DNA from: Fibrella arboris
GTDB taxonomy: Bacteria; Bacteroidota; Bacteroidia; Cytophagales; Spirosomataceae
Direction of reading: 5' to 3'
Length of the DNA stretch: 64,000 nucleotides
NCBI RefSeq assembly: GCF_041321095.1
Contig: NZ_JBGGWE010000011.1
Location: 169,861-233,860 of the forward strand
Part shown: piece after piece, positions 34,722 through 42,982 of the stretch
Layout: each line of letters opens with the position of its first letter
How positions within the stretch are numbered: the first letter of the stretch is position 1
Made by a program: the position numbers and the translations under genes
The notes under the pieces: model-generated
The model's database searches: none
What the model saw: the letters and a program-made list of their open reading frames with translations, nothing else
Told to the model about the DNA's origin: nothing

Positions 34722-35415
34722 ACCTGGCAGCCAGCTTCTCGTTTGCTTTTGGCGCCAGGAGCTTTCCATGACCAAACACAGCTTTATCGAACGGACGTTG
34801 AGCAACCGCCAGAATGCTCTGAACGCCTTCGGCCCTGTCTTCGTATACCGTGCTGAAATCCAGCCCGACCATGTTGGCACAGAGGTCACCAGCAAGCAGG
34901 ACGCCCTCCTGCTGTAGCAATAACGCAATGTGGCCACTGCTGTGCCCCGGCGTATGAAGCACCTCAAGCCCGCCCGCGATGGGCAGCACCTCGTTGTCGG
35001 TCAGGGGCCGATCAACCATCACCGGGTCAATGGCACTGCTACCCCGTTTGATGAACAGGTGATAGATAAACCAGTTGATCACCCCCGGCGACAGGTGAAT
35101 AGGGGTTTCACCAGCGGTCCCTTTTTCGAGCAGGGGCACATCCTGATAATACGCCCAGACCGGAATGCCCAGCTCTTTTTTGATGGCCGCCGCACTGCCC
35201 GCATGGTCCGGGTGGGTGTGGGTCAGTATGATCTGTTTAATGGAAGCCGCCTCTTTCCCCGCCTTGCGCAGCGCCGAAAAAATGACCTTATTGCTGCCTT
35301 TATAACCCGTATCGATCAGCGTCAGGCCACCGTCGGTATCCTGGATGATGAACACATTGACCACACCCAGACTGATCTGGCTGAGCGAAGGTGTTAGTTG
35401 AATCAGCGTGGCCAT
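34708..35415 (-). CDS. MBL-fold metallo-hydrolase
   Basis: 235 residues from ATG 35415; a start three codons earlier is possible. The dinuclear metal motif is THTHPDHAG with His66, His68, Asp70 and His71. Later ligands are His in LHTPGHSSGHIAL and His in VFGHGK, with Asp in LLAGDLC. The TLIDTGYKGS opening is typical. This is a glyoxalase II/lactonase-like subgroup; the substrate cannot be told. It is convergent with the membrane protein and follows the PAS kinase gene by 18 nt on the same strand. Confidence 0.9.
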   Translation of the reverse strand: MATLIQLTPSLSQISLGVVNVFIIQDTDGGLTLIDTGYKGSNKVIFSALRKAGKEAASIKQIILTHTHPDHAGSAAAIKKELGIPVWAYYQDVPLLEKGTAGETPIHLSPGVINWFIYHLFIKRGSSAIDPVMVDRPLTDNEVLPIAGGLEVLHTPGHSSGHIALLLQQEGVLLAGDLCANMVGLDFSTVYEDRAEGVQSILAVAQRPFDKAVFGHGKLLAPKANEKLAARFSAA

Positions 35416-35433
35416 AGAATGCACCCGAATTAG

Positions 35434-37713
35434 TTAGGCAAGCGGTAAATAAACGGTAAAGGCCGCACCTGCTCCGGGTTGACTGGTGGCGGTGATCTGG
35501 CCAGTATGATTTTCGACCACTTTTTTCACCACGGCCAGGCCAATACCTGTTCCGGTGTATTTACTACGGCCATGAAGGCGGTGAAACAGCTCAAAGATAC
35601 GCTCCTGATAGACCTCATCGAACCCAATTCCCTGATCGGCAATGCGCAGGCTAACCCACTGCTGACTGGCAGTAGCAGGCACAGACAGCGGGAGCTGGTC
35701 GGCCCTGAGCAAATCGACCGTGACACGTACCTGAGGTGGCTGGCCAGGTCTGGTAAACTTAAGCGCGTTGGCGATCAGGTTTTGAAGTAGCTGCCTGAGT
35801 TGGGTCTTATCGCCGGGAATAACCGGCAATCCGTCCCCCTCGATCGTAATGGTGGCGTTCGTATCCCGGATGGTCGTTTCCAGATCGTCGAGCGTGTCCT
35901 GAAGCAGCGCTTGGAGCGATACAGGCTGGAGCGACACTTGCAGCGTTGTCAGCCGGGAATAGTCGAGCAGGTCTTTCACCAGCGTTTGCATCCGTATGGC
36001 TGCGTTCTGCATCCGCTGCAGCAGATCCCGCCCCGTGTCGTCGAGGGCATCGGTGTACTGTTTCCTCAGTAAGTCGCCGAACGAATAAATTTTGCGAAGC
36101 GGCTCCTGTAAGTCATGACTGGCTACGTAGGCAAACTGCTGCAGATACTCATTGGAACGGCTCAATGCGGCATTATGCGCTTCAAGCTGTTGCTGGTAAG
36201 CGCGTATGGGCGTAATGTCGGTGGTAATCAGCAATACGCCTGTTTGAAACGGCGTAATGGCATAGTCGTAGGTGATTCCCAGCTGCGGGTAATCAACAGT
36301 GTGATAGATGGGCGTCTCTGTTTTGACCACCGCCATCAGCGCCCTGAACAAATCGCGTTCCCGAACGGCGGGGAAAAGCGTACCCATCGTTTGATTCTGT
36401 ATGGTTTCATGCGCCGCGAATTCCTGGCCAATAAAACGGGCAAACAGCGTCTGCGTAGCCGGATTAGCCAAGTCGATCCGGAAGTCTGCGACTTGCTGAT
36501 CCTCCCCATATATAGGGCTGAGCACAATGATGCTGCTGACCGAACTGTCGAGCACACCAGTGATCAGTTCCGACTGGCCTTGCTGGGCCAGCTGGGCTTG
36601 TTTGAACGAGGTGATGTCCAGGTTCGTGATCACAAACCCATTCCCATGAGGTACCACCGTACTGTCGAACCACGATGTCTGAGACGCGCCTTCGTGGGTT
36701 GTTTCAAACCGATCGCTTTTGCCCGACTCGACCACGGCTATGTAGCGATCAAACAGGCCGTTCGTTTTCAGTTGAGGGTACAATTCCAGTAAACGCCGAC
36801 CAGTAGTAGACGGATACGGACGAAAGTCACGGTAAGCCGCCAGTTCGTTGCCCGTGCCTGTCATGAAATCAATGATCTGGCCAGTCGCATCGCGAATGGC
36901 TTCGTAGTACCGAATGGCCGCCGGTGAGCTGTTCATCACGCTAGCCAAAAGCGATGCCGTTTGCTGGCCATCGGTAACGTCCTGAAACGAAACCAGCATT
37001 CCGTCGCCATATTTTACTACCGACACGTCGAGCCAGAGATCCAGCGTGGGCAGGTGCATCAGCTGGCTATGCGGTGTTCCCGACTCGACCACGGCCACGT
37101 ACTGATGAAAGAAGGCATATTCTTTCATGTTCGCGTAACGCTGACTGATCGGCTGAGTTAGAATAGCCTCGCGGCTTTGCCCGACAATTCTGGCGCCAAA
37201 CTGATTGCAGAGCATCGCTTGAAAATCAACGATTTCCCGGTCTTCATTGCGTATTGCCCGAAAAACGATGAGGCCAGTGGGCATCGTTTCAACGATGTCG
37301 GCCAGTGCCGTCGGCTTTTCAGGATCGGGCAATAGCTCCAGCGTAAGTACCAGCAGATTGGCTTCTACCTGTAGTAGTTCACAGGCGTAGGTGCAACATG
37401 AGCCCGCCGGCAAACAGGGCTGCTCAAGCTGAAATGTATGGAGTAACGGCTGGCTAAGTGCCTGCTCAAGCTGATCGATTAAGGCTGGCAGGTTAAAAGG
37501 AGTCGGCAATTGATCGAGTGTAGCGCCAACGGGAAGCATGGCTATACCCTTATCTAACCCTTTATCCGTAACAGTTCCCTGTCTGACCCGAAACTGAAGC
37601 GTAGGGTGGTGGGTAACTTCGAGTACCAGCGTGGCTTTTCTGACCGCATCAGGTCGAAGGCTATCAGGCGAAAAAAGACGATTCACAATAAGCTGGAAAG
37701 CGAGGCAAGGCAA
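35434..37713 (-). CDS. PAS-domain sensor histidine kinase
   Basis: Up to 759 residues from TTG 37713; GTG 37686 is an alternative and no in-frame ATG is available before residue 59. Four PAS-like units are suggested by repeated segments such as IVDFQAMLCNQFGARI and ITDFMTGTGNELA-like blocks. The H-box SHDLQEPLRKIYSFGDLL has His about 533 (TTG numbering). HATPase_c has NLIANALKF, DQGIGFD and GTGIGLAV. Architecture and H-box are like those of the kinase at 1.5-3.5 kb, so they are paralogues. No response regulator is adjacent; the MBL hydrolase follows by 18 nt. Signal unknown. Confidence 0.85.
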   Translation of the reverse strand: MPCLAFQLIVNRLFSPDSLRPDAVRKATLVLEVTHHPTLQFRVRQGTVTDKGLDKGIAMLPVGATLDQLPTPFNLPALIDQLEQALSQPLLHTFQLEQPCLPAGSCCTYACELLQVEANLLVLTLELLPDPEKPTALADIVETMPTGLIVFRAIRNEDREIVDFQAMLCNQFGARIVGQSREAILTQPISQRYANMKEYAFFHQYVAVVESGTPHSQLMHLPTLDLWLDVSVVKYGDGMLVSFQDVTDGQQTASLLASVMNSSPAAIRYYEAIRDATGQIIDFMTGTGNELAAYRDFRPYPSTTGRRLLELYPQLKTNGLFDRYIAVVESGKSDRFETTHEGASQTSWFDSTVVPHGNGFVITNLDITSFKQAQLAQQGQSELITGVLDSSVSSIIVLSPIYGEDQQVADFRIDLANPATQTLFARFIGQEFAAHETIQNQTMGTLFPAVRERDLFRALMAVVKTETPIYHTVDYPQLGITYDYAITPFQTGVLLITTDITPIRAYQQQLEAHNAALSRSNEYLQQFAYVASHDLQEPLRKIYSFGDLLRKQYTDALDDTGRDLLQRMQNAAIRMQTLVKDLLDYSRLTTLQVSLQPVSLQALLQDTLDDLETTIRDTNATITIEGDGLPVIPGDKTQLRQLLQNLIANALKFTRPGQPPQVRVTVDLLRADQLPLSVPATASQQWVSLRIADQGIGFDEVYQERIFELFHRLHGRSKYTGTGIGLAVVKKVVENHTGQITATSQPGAGAAFTVYLPLA

Positions 37714-37843
37714 TTTACATGAATATAGTTATATATAGTATTAAATTCATTTACTAAAACTAACTGGCGGCTGATAAGCATACCCACTTGTTGCCCAATC
37801 GTTCAGACCTGTGAACGACTGGCAGTAGCTCATCAACCGTTTG

Positions 37844-38368
37844 TCAGCGTAGTCTACTGGGGAGGTTTCCATGCTCGGCTAGCGCCAGTTCGGTTAGGGG
37901 GCGGTTGAGCCAGTTGGCCAGCACCGCCACGATAACGCTGTGATCGTCGCGCTGGGGCAAGCCCGAAATGGTCATGGTGCCAATGAACGTACCCAGCAAC
38001 CGGATGGGGAAACCGCCGCCATGGGTGGCATAATCGCGCAGGTCAAGGCCAGTCTTTTCCTGAAGGGTGGTCTGCTTTTGTTTCAGCTCAAGGCCAATGG
38101 CATACGAACTGCGTTGAAAATGCACTACGGTGTTTCGCTTGCGACGTACCCAATCACTATTATCGGGTGTGGTGCCAGGCATGGCGTAGACAAACAGGGG
38201 CTGGCCCACCAGTTGAATGTCGATAACCACGGCTTTTCCCCGCGCTGCCACGGCTTCTTTCAGTAACGTACCCAGCTGCCAGGCGGTATCGGCAGTGAAC
38301 GTATCAAACTGAAGGTGTTCTTCCTGTAACGCAATCCGCGCCAGATCCTGTTCGATGGTCAAATCCAT
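37844..38368 (-). CDS. UPF0303 / heme-degrading-domain protein (copy A)
   Basis: 174 residues. The family is clear from AVVIDIQLVGQPLFVYAMPGTT (read in two parts), DNSDWVRRKRNTV, and the GGGFPIRL core. UPF0303 belongs to the HbpS/GlcG-like fold (PF03928); a few members bind heme or corrinoids, but most are uncharacterised. A close paralogue lies 2.2 kb away (copy B), with long identical stretches such as TAWQLGTLLK and FYAMPGTTPDN. Both starts are preceded by an identical TATGTTTG -7-like box 4 nt before ATG. Function is not assigned. Confidence 0.85.
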   Translation of the reverse strand: MDLTIEQDLARIALQEEHLQFDTFTADTAWQLGTLLKEAVAARGKAVVIDIQLVGQPLFVYAMPGTTPDNSDWVRRKRNTVVHFQRSSYAIGLELKQKQTTLQEKTGLDLRDYATHGGGFPIRLLGTFIGTMTISGLPQRDDHSVIVAVLANWLNRPLTELALAEHGNLPSRLR

Positions 38369-38372
38369 GCCA

Positions 38373-38380
38373 CAAACATA
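38373..38380 (-). promoter_or_regulatory. -7-like box 4 nt before UPF0303 copy A
   Basis: TATGTTTG (minus strand) matches TAnnTTTG and ends 4 nt before ATG 38368. Copy B has the same arrangement at 41069-41076. Use would yield leaderless transcripts. No clear -33. Confidence 0.4.
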
Positions 38381-38504
38381 AGCAAGGCCAGGAGTTGATC
38401 GGTCCGGCTCGTCGCCTACTTCGTATCTCTCGCTCTCCCTGCCGTCGGAATGACAAACGCAGCGCCTGGGTTGATTTATTCGCCAGGGCGGGGCATTTTA
38501 CGCC

Positions 38505-38512
38505 TATTTTTG
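38505..38512 (+). promoter_or_regulatory. -7 box upstream of pirin
   Basis: TATTTTTG matches TAnnTTTG, 36 nt before ATG 38549. Confidence 0.35.
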
Positions 38513-38548
38513 ACCAGCCAACAACCAGCCTTTCTCTACCCTGTTTTT

Positions 38549-39469
38549 ATGCTCGATCTCGTCATCACCGCCCGGTCTGCGTCTATTGGCAATGGTTTTG
38601 ATGTAAAACGAATTCTACCGTACCGGCTGCGGCGGATGCTGGGGCCGTTTATTTTCATGGATCATGCGGGGCCGGTCAGCAAAACGCCCGCTGAACTGGT
38701 GCAGATGGACGTGTTGCCACACCCGCACATCGGCCTTTCTACGGTCAGCTACCTCTTCGACGGGCAGGTGACCCACCGCGATAGCCTGGGGGTGCAGCAG
38801 GTCATTCGCCCCGGCGAAGTAAACTGGATGACGGCGGGGCGCGGCATTGCCCATTCCGAGCGGTTCGAAGACCCGGCCCTGCTTGCTGCCAATGCGTTCG
38901 AGATGGTACAGACCTGGGTAGCGCTGCCCGAATCGGCGGAAGAAAACGCACCGACGTTTACTAATTATCAGCCTAACGAACTACCGATTTTTACCGAAAC
39001 CGGCGTCTGGATGCGGTTGATCGCCGGTGATGCCTACGGCCTCACCAACCGCGTAAGGACCCACTCGCCGCTGTTTTATACCCACGTCGTTCTACAGGCC
39101 GGTGCCCGGTTTGGGCCGCCAGTTGGTTTTCCTGAACGGGGCGCCTACATCGCCAAAGGCAGCGTTGACGTAAACGGGCATACCTATGGCGTAGGGCAGT
39201 TGCTGGTGTTCAGTAAGGGGGTCGACCCGATCCTGATGGCGAAAGAGCCCAGCACGCTTATGCTATTGGGTGGCGAACCGCTGGGCGAACGCTTCATCTG
39301 GTGGAATTTCGTATCGTCGAGCCGCGAACGCATCGAGCAGGCCAAAGCCGACTGGCAGGCGGGGCGTATTGCCTTGCCGCCCAACGACAATGCTGAGTTT
39401 GTTCCCCTACCGCCCGACGACAGTTCGCGCCCGGCCAGCTCAAACCCACCGCCGCAGGCTTTGTCATAA
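38549..39469 (+). CDS. Pirin-family protein
   Basis: 306 residues from ATG 38549 (MLDLVITARSASIGNGFDVKR). The N-terminal cupin has the pirin metal site: GPFIFMDHAGP, HPHIGLSTVSYLFDG and a second H in TAGRGIAHSER. The C-terminal cupin contains the typical GEPLGERFIWWNFVSSSRERI. Bacterial pirins bind Fe(II), and some degrade quercetin; the role here is open. It is divergent from UPF0303 copy A, with about 180 bp between the starts. Confidence 0.93.
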   Translation: MLDLVITARSASIGNGFDVKRILPYRLRRMLGPFIFMDHAGPVSKTPAELVQMDVLPHPHIGLSTVSYLFDGQVTHRDSLGVQQVIRPGEVNWMTAGRGIAHSERFEDPALLAANAFEMVQTWVALPESAEENAPTFTNYQPNELPIFTETGVWMRLIAGDAYGLTNRVRTHSPLFYTHVVLQAGARFGPPVGFPERGAYIAKGSVDVNGHTYGVGQLLVFSKGVDPILMAKEPSTLMLLGGEPLGERFIWWNFVSSSRERIEQAKADWQAGRIALPPNDNAEFVPLPPDDSSRPASSNPPPQALS

Positions 39470-39563
39470 ACAACAGCGCCGCCCCGGTGGTGCCTATCGC
39501 TGATTACGTGTGTGTTACAATAATAAGCAAGCTATAGGCTGGTCTTAGTACACGCGGCATTCC

Positions 39564-40478
39564 TTAGAATAGCTCAGGGCCGTCTCCTGCTTTTCCGTTC
39601 ACGGCCGGGGCTATAGCTAAGCCGATAGTCAGAAATGGGCCGGGTTGTGGGTCGGCGCTAAGCATGGTTTTATCGGCATTGATGAAGTCGAAACGGCGGC
39701 GGGTGGTGATGCCGGCAGCTAATTCCAGCACCAGCGGACCGGCTACTTTCCACTCCAGCGACGGGCCAATGGTTATGCGGGTGTAGCTGAGTCTGTTGAT
39801 GTTGGGGGCTGCCGCAAACGACTCGCCAATATTGATAAAACTACCCGCCGTTCGGATACGCAACCCACCCTTTACCCGTTCATTCTTCGACTGAAAATAG
39901 GCCGTCAGGCTGGCGGGAAGTACCGTACTCAGCCCAAACGACTTCGTCTTGTAATTGAGCGTAACCACGGGCAAAACTGTCTGTGTGCCAAACCGGGTGC
40001 TGTAGGCCAATCCGCCGCCAATACCAAAGCCCTCACGGATCTGATAGCGAGCCAGTGCCACAGCCTGCATCCGAAAATCATTGCCCGACAGCGGTTTGGC
40101 CAAATCAGAAGAAAGGGTCGGCAGCGCCCCAGCGGTCAATGTCCACGTTGGCGATAAGCGCTTTGCCACGGTTAGCGAGTATACGATCGTGTGAAACGTC
40201 TGTTTCGCTTCGGGTTGGCTGAACAGCGGCGAGTTCGTGCTGGTTGCCGACAGTTGTGTGTAGCGAAGGCCATTCAGGAACACCATTTTCGATTTTTTGG
40301 CGAGGATCGGCACATTGACAAACGCACCGAATTCGCGGAAGGCTACTTCCTGACCCGTAGTGCTACCCTTAACGGCTACGTTGCGGTAATTGGCGTAATC
40401 GATACCTACCAGTTTCATCGACTGTCCGGGCGATTGCCTGGCGACCAGCATCGCTCCGGCAATAGTCAGGTAAAATTT
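39564..40478 (-). CDS. Outer-membrane beta-barrel-like protein (DUF6268-like)
   Basis: 304 residues from ATG 40478, with a GGGGTG stretch upstream and a signal peptide (MKFYLTIAGAMLVARQSPGQS). The mature part has repeated amphipathic strands (LALARYQIREGFGIGGGLAYS-like, given in part) and Phe-poor turns consistent with a barrel. DUF6268 is my best family guess; this is moderate. It follows UPF0303 copy B by about 67 nt on the same strand, so the two may share a transcript. Confidence 0.65.
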   Translation of the reverse strand, partial: KFYLTIAGAMLVARQSPGQSMKLVGIDYANYRNVAVKGSTTGQEVAFREFGAFVNVPILAKKSKMVFLNGLRYTQLSATSTNSPLFSQPEAKQTFHTIVYSLTVAKRLSPTWTLTAGALPTLSSDLAKPLSGNDFRMQAVALARYQIREGFGIGGGLAYSTRFGTQTVLPVVTLNYKTKSFGLSTVLPASLTAYFQSKNERVKGGLRIRTAGSFINIGESFAAAPNINRLSYTRITIGPSLEWKVAGPLVLELAAGITTRRRFDFINADKTMLSADPQPGPFLTIGLAIAPAVNGKAGDGPELF

Positions 40479-40545
40479 CATACATATAGTGAAAGGGGGT
40501 GAATGATGCCTGGTGCTGGGTACGTCGGAGCCGTTGTCCACTCAA

Positions 40546-41064
40546 TCAGTCGTCCATATCCTCGGCGGGAGGCAGGGCCAGATCATGTAAGGGACGCCCA
40601 AGCCAACCGGCGAGTACCTCCACAATGATGCCGTGGTCTTCGCGCATGGGCACGCCCGAAATGGTGATGGCGCCGATACAACCTGAACCACGCAGCCGGA
40701 TCGGAAAGCCGCCCCCCGCCGCCGCATAATCACGTAACGGAAGCCTCGCCTGGTCGGTTAGGGTAGTCTGCTTTTTCTTCAATGCCAGCCGCACCGCGTA
40801 AGAGCTTTGGTGAAAACGCTCGACCACGTTTCGTTTCCGCCGAATCCAGTCGATGTTGTCGGGGGTGGTGCCGGGCATGGCATAGAAGAACAGGGGCTGG
40901 CCAAACAGTTGAATGTCGATCGCCACGGCTTTTCCCCGCGCTTCTACGGTGTCTTTCAACAACGTACCCAGCTGCCAGGCGGTGTTGGTAGTGAAGGCAT
41001 CGAACTGGAGTTCATCCTCCTGAAGCGCCAGCAGCGCCAGATCATACTCGATTGTTGAATTCAT
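40546..41064 (-). CDS. UPF0303 / heme-degrading-domain protein (copy B)
   Basis: 172 residues. Matches copy A over the full length: DNIDWIRRKRNVV, GGGFPIRLRG, and TTLTDQARLPLRDYA. The C-terminal ten residues are acidic and differ from copy A. The upstream 20 bp also resemble copy A (CAAACATA then GGCAAG on the plus strand), so the duplication included the promoter. The two copies probably arose by local duplication and then diverged. Function unknown; heme or cobalamin handling is a guess from the fold. Confidence 0.85.
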   Translation of the reverse strand: MNSTIEYDLALLALQEDELQFDAFTTNTAWQLGTLLKDTVEARGKAVAIDIQLFGQPLFFYAMPGTTPDNIDWIRRKRNVVERFHQSSYAVRLALKKKQTTLTDQARLPLRDYAAAGGGFPIRLRGSGCIGAITISGVPMREDHGIIVEVLAGWLGRPLHDLALPPAEDMDD

Positions 41065-41068
41065 AGCG

Positions 41069-41076
41069 CAAACATA
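41069..41076 (-). promoter_or_regulatory. -7-like box 4 nt before UPF0303 copy B
   Basis: TATGTTTG on the minus strand ends 4 nt before ATG 41064, exactly as in copy A. Confidence 0.4.
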
Positions 41077-41298
41077 GGCAAGACAGTTAGTTAACCAGGC
41101 CCGCTTACTCAGGCATTACTGGCCGGACACACCAGGTACGTTGGCTTTGACGTGCTCTGCTGGTGCCGGGGCCAACACCAGGCCCTTTGATTCCTCAGCG
41201 TTGCATGACCATCACGACCACAGCTTTCCCAAAACCGGCGGCTGGCACGCGTCAAGATGTCTCCTGCCGCCGGAATCACAAAACGCAACGTACCTGGC

Positions 41299-42117
41299 CT
41301 ACTGCTGGTACACACGCACATAATCAACTTCGTACCGGGCTGGAAATTGGGTACTGGTCGGGTCGCCGCCGTTATCGCCGCCAATGGCCATGTTCAGCAA
41401 TAGGTAGTGGGGCTGACAAAACGGGTTCTTCCCCGTTCCGTCCTGGTTGATCGTTTCGGCCAGCAACACCTCATTCAGTAACTGGTCATCGACGTACAGA
41501 CGAATAGCCGTTTCGTCCCAGTCCATGCGCCAGACGTGGAAATTGGCCGACCACCCGGGGTCATTGAACGACGCCATCGGCGTTTTGGTGGTACTCCAGT
41601 GGGCTGTAAATCGCTTCGATGTCCCCCAGGCGACATTGGCCAGCAGCATGTCCCGGTAGTATTCCATGATATCGATCTCGCCGTTGGCTGGCCATTCCCC
41701 CGCTACGCCGAGGGTCCAGAAGGCGGGCCACAGACCGGGGCTGGTGTTGATCCGGCCCCGCATTTCGAACCGGCCATACTGCCAGCTGTGCAGGCCACTC
41801 GTTTTCAGGCTCGACGATGAATAGGCGATCGTTGGGCGGTCGGTTTTCCAGTTGCTGCTGGCTGGCTGGTAATTCGGATTGGGTCGGCTCTCTGTCCGGC
41901 CTTCGATGATCAGAAAGCCATTTTCGCACCGGGCGTTGTCGGTCTGATACCACTGCAATTCATGGTTTCGAACAAACCCACGCTCGAACGTCCAGTTTTT
42001 AGGGTCTGGCGGACCATCGGTATCAAACTCGTCCGACCAGACCAGTTTCCAGTCGGTTGCCTGCCCGTAGCTGCTCAAACTAAACAGCAGTGAGGTCACG
42101 AAAAGTAGCCGGTTCAT
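41299..42117 (-). CDS. Glycoside hydrolase family 16 (beta-glucanase-like)
   Basis: 272 residues with a signal peptide (MNRLLFVTSLLFSLSSYGQ). The catalytic motif is GEIDIMEYYRD (E-x-D-x-x-E), with substrate-binding WPAFWTLG upstream, and NMAIGGDNGG near the end. The concanavalin-like fold and motif fit laminarinase/beta-1,3-glucanase-type GH16. It acts on beta-glucans outside the cell. It is the last gene of an operon with DUF1080 (14-nt gap) and the PQQ-dehydrogenase fusion, suggesting stepwise glucan or glucoside oxidation. Confidence 0.93.
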   Translation of the reverse strand: MNRLLFVTSLLFSLSSYGQATDWKLVWSDEFDTDGPPDPKNWTFERGFVRNHELQWYQTDNARCENGFLIIEGRTESRPNPNYQPASSNWKTDRPTIAYSSSSLKTSGLHSWQYGRFEMRGRINTSPGLWPAFWTLGVAGEWPANGEIDIMEYYRDMLLANVAWGTSKRFTAHWSTTKTPMASFNDPGWSANFHVWRMDWDETAIRLYVDDQLLNEVLLAETINQDGTGKNPFCQPHYLLLNMAIGGDNGGDPTSTQFPARYEVDYVRVYQQ

Positions 42118-42131
42118 GATCGTGGGGCAGC

Positions 42132-42968
42132 CTACTTACGGACCGTCAATTGTTGTAGAACAGACGCCAGTTGCTTCGGCTTATTCATGTAGGGCGCCAG
42201 GTTGAAGAGCGATACCTTCCGGAATTCGACGGGATGGCTTTCGCTTTGCAAGGCGATATACCCTTCCTTCAGCGGCTTGCCATCGATCTTCACGGCAGGG
42301 TCGGCCTGGCTGACGTTCCCACCACCAATCTGCGGTTTGGTGTAGCTCAGCACCGTGTCGCCGTCCATGATATGCTGCACCAGTGAATCGCCCAGCACCA
42401 GCATTTCGGCACGTACCCACTGCTCACCCGCGTAGGTTTTCGACTTCGAATCGATGCAGTGTGGCGTGAACAGTTTGCCGTCAAGCATCACGTTTGTGCC
42501 GGGCGTACACAGGTTGGCTGTATGCCGCTCGTGTTGGCCGTCTCCGCCAAGAAACTGCGTTTCCAGCGAAATGGGAAAATCCTGTTTCAGCCCCATCGTT
42601 TTGGGGTCCTGCGCATGCAGCATAGCCCCGCTGTTGCGAATGGCCCAACCCGGCCCCCCTTTCACCTGTTGGCCAACAAACCGGTACTCGACCACCAACA
42701 GGTACGCCGAGAAAGGCTTTTTGTAGAAAATATGCCCATACTGCTCGTCGAAGGCAGTGTACTGATCGTAATTCACTGCCATGTTACCATTCACGACGCG
42801 GAACGTATTCCCGTAATTGTCGTTGAGGGGATGGCCCGTAATTTTCACTTGCCAGTTGGTCAGGTCTTTCCCGTTGAAAAGCTGGATCCAGTCCTTTTGG
42901 CTGACCTTCTGCGCCAGGCCCAAGCTGGCTATAAAGAGAAAGCTGATCGTTATGGTTAATTGACGCAT
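42132..42968 (-). CDS. DUF1080 protein (3-keto-disaccharide hydrolase family)
   Basis: 278 residues with a signal peptide (MRQLTITISFLFIASLGLAQ). The domain fills the chain: WIQLFNGKDLTNWQVK at the start, NSGAMLHAQDPKTMGLKQDFP in the middle, HPVEFRKVSLFNL at the end; these are standard DUF1080 blocks. Some family members act on 3-keto-glycosides. The gene is 14 nt after the PQQ-dehydrogenase fusion and 14 nt before GH16 in transcription order, so the three are surely cotranscribed. An exported sugar oxidation/cleavage route is an attractive inference. Confidence 0.9.
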   Translation of the reverse strand: MRQLTITISFLFIASLGLAQKVSQKDWIQLFNGKDLTNWQVKITGHPLNDNYGNTFRVVNGNMAVNYDQYTAFDEQYGHIFYKKPFSAYLLVVEYRFVGQQVKGGPGWAIRNSGAMLHAQDPKTMGLKQDFPISLETQFLGGDGQHERHTANLCTPGTNVMLDGKLFTPHCIDSKSKTYAGEQWVRAEMLVLGDSLVQHIMDGDTVLSYTKPQIGGGNVSQADPAVKIDGKPLKEGYIALQSESHPVEFRKVSLFNLAPYMNKPKQLASVLQQLTVRK

Positions 42969-42982
42969 AGCAGAGTCGGGGT

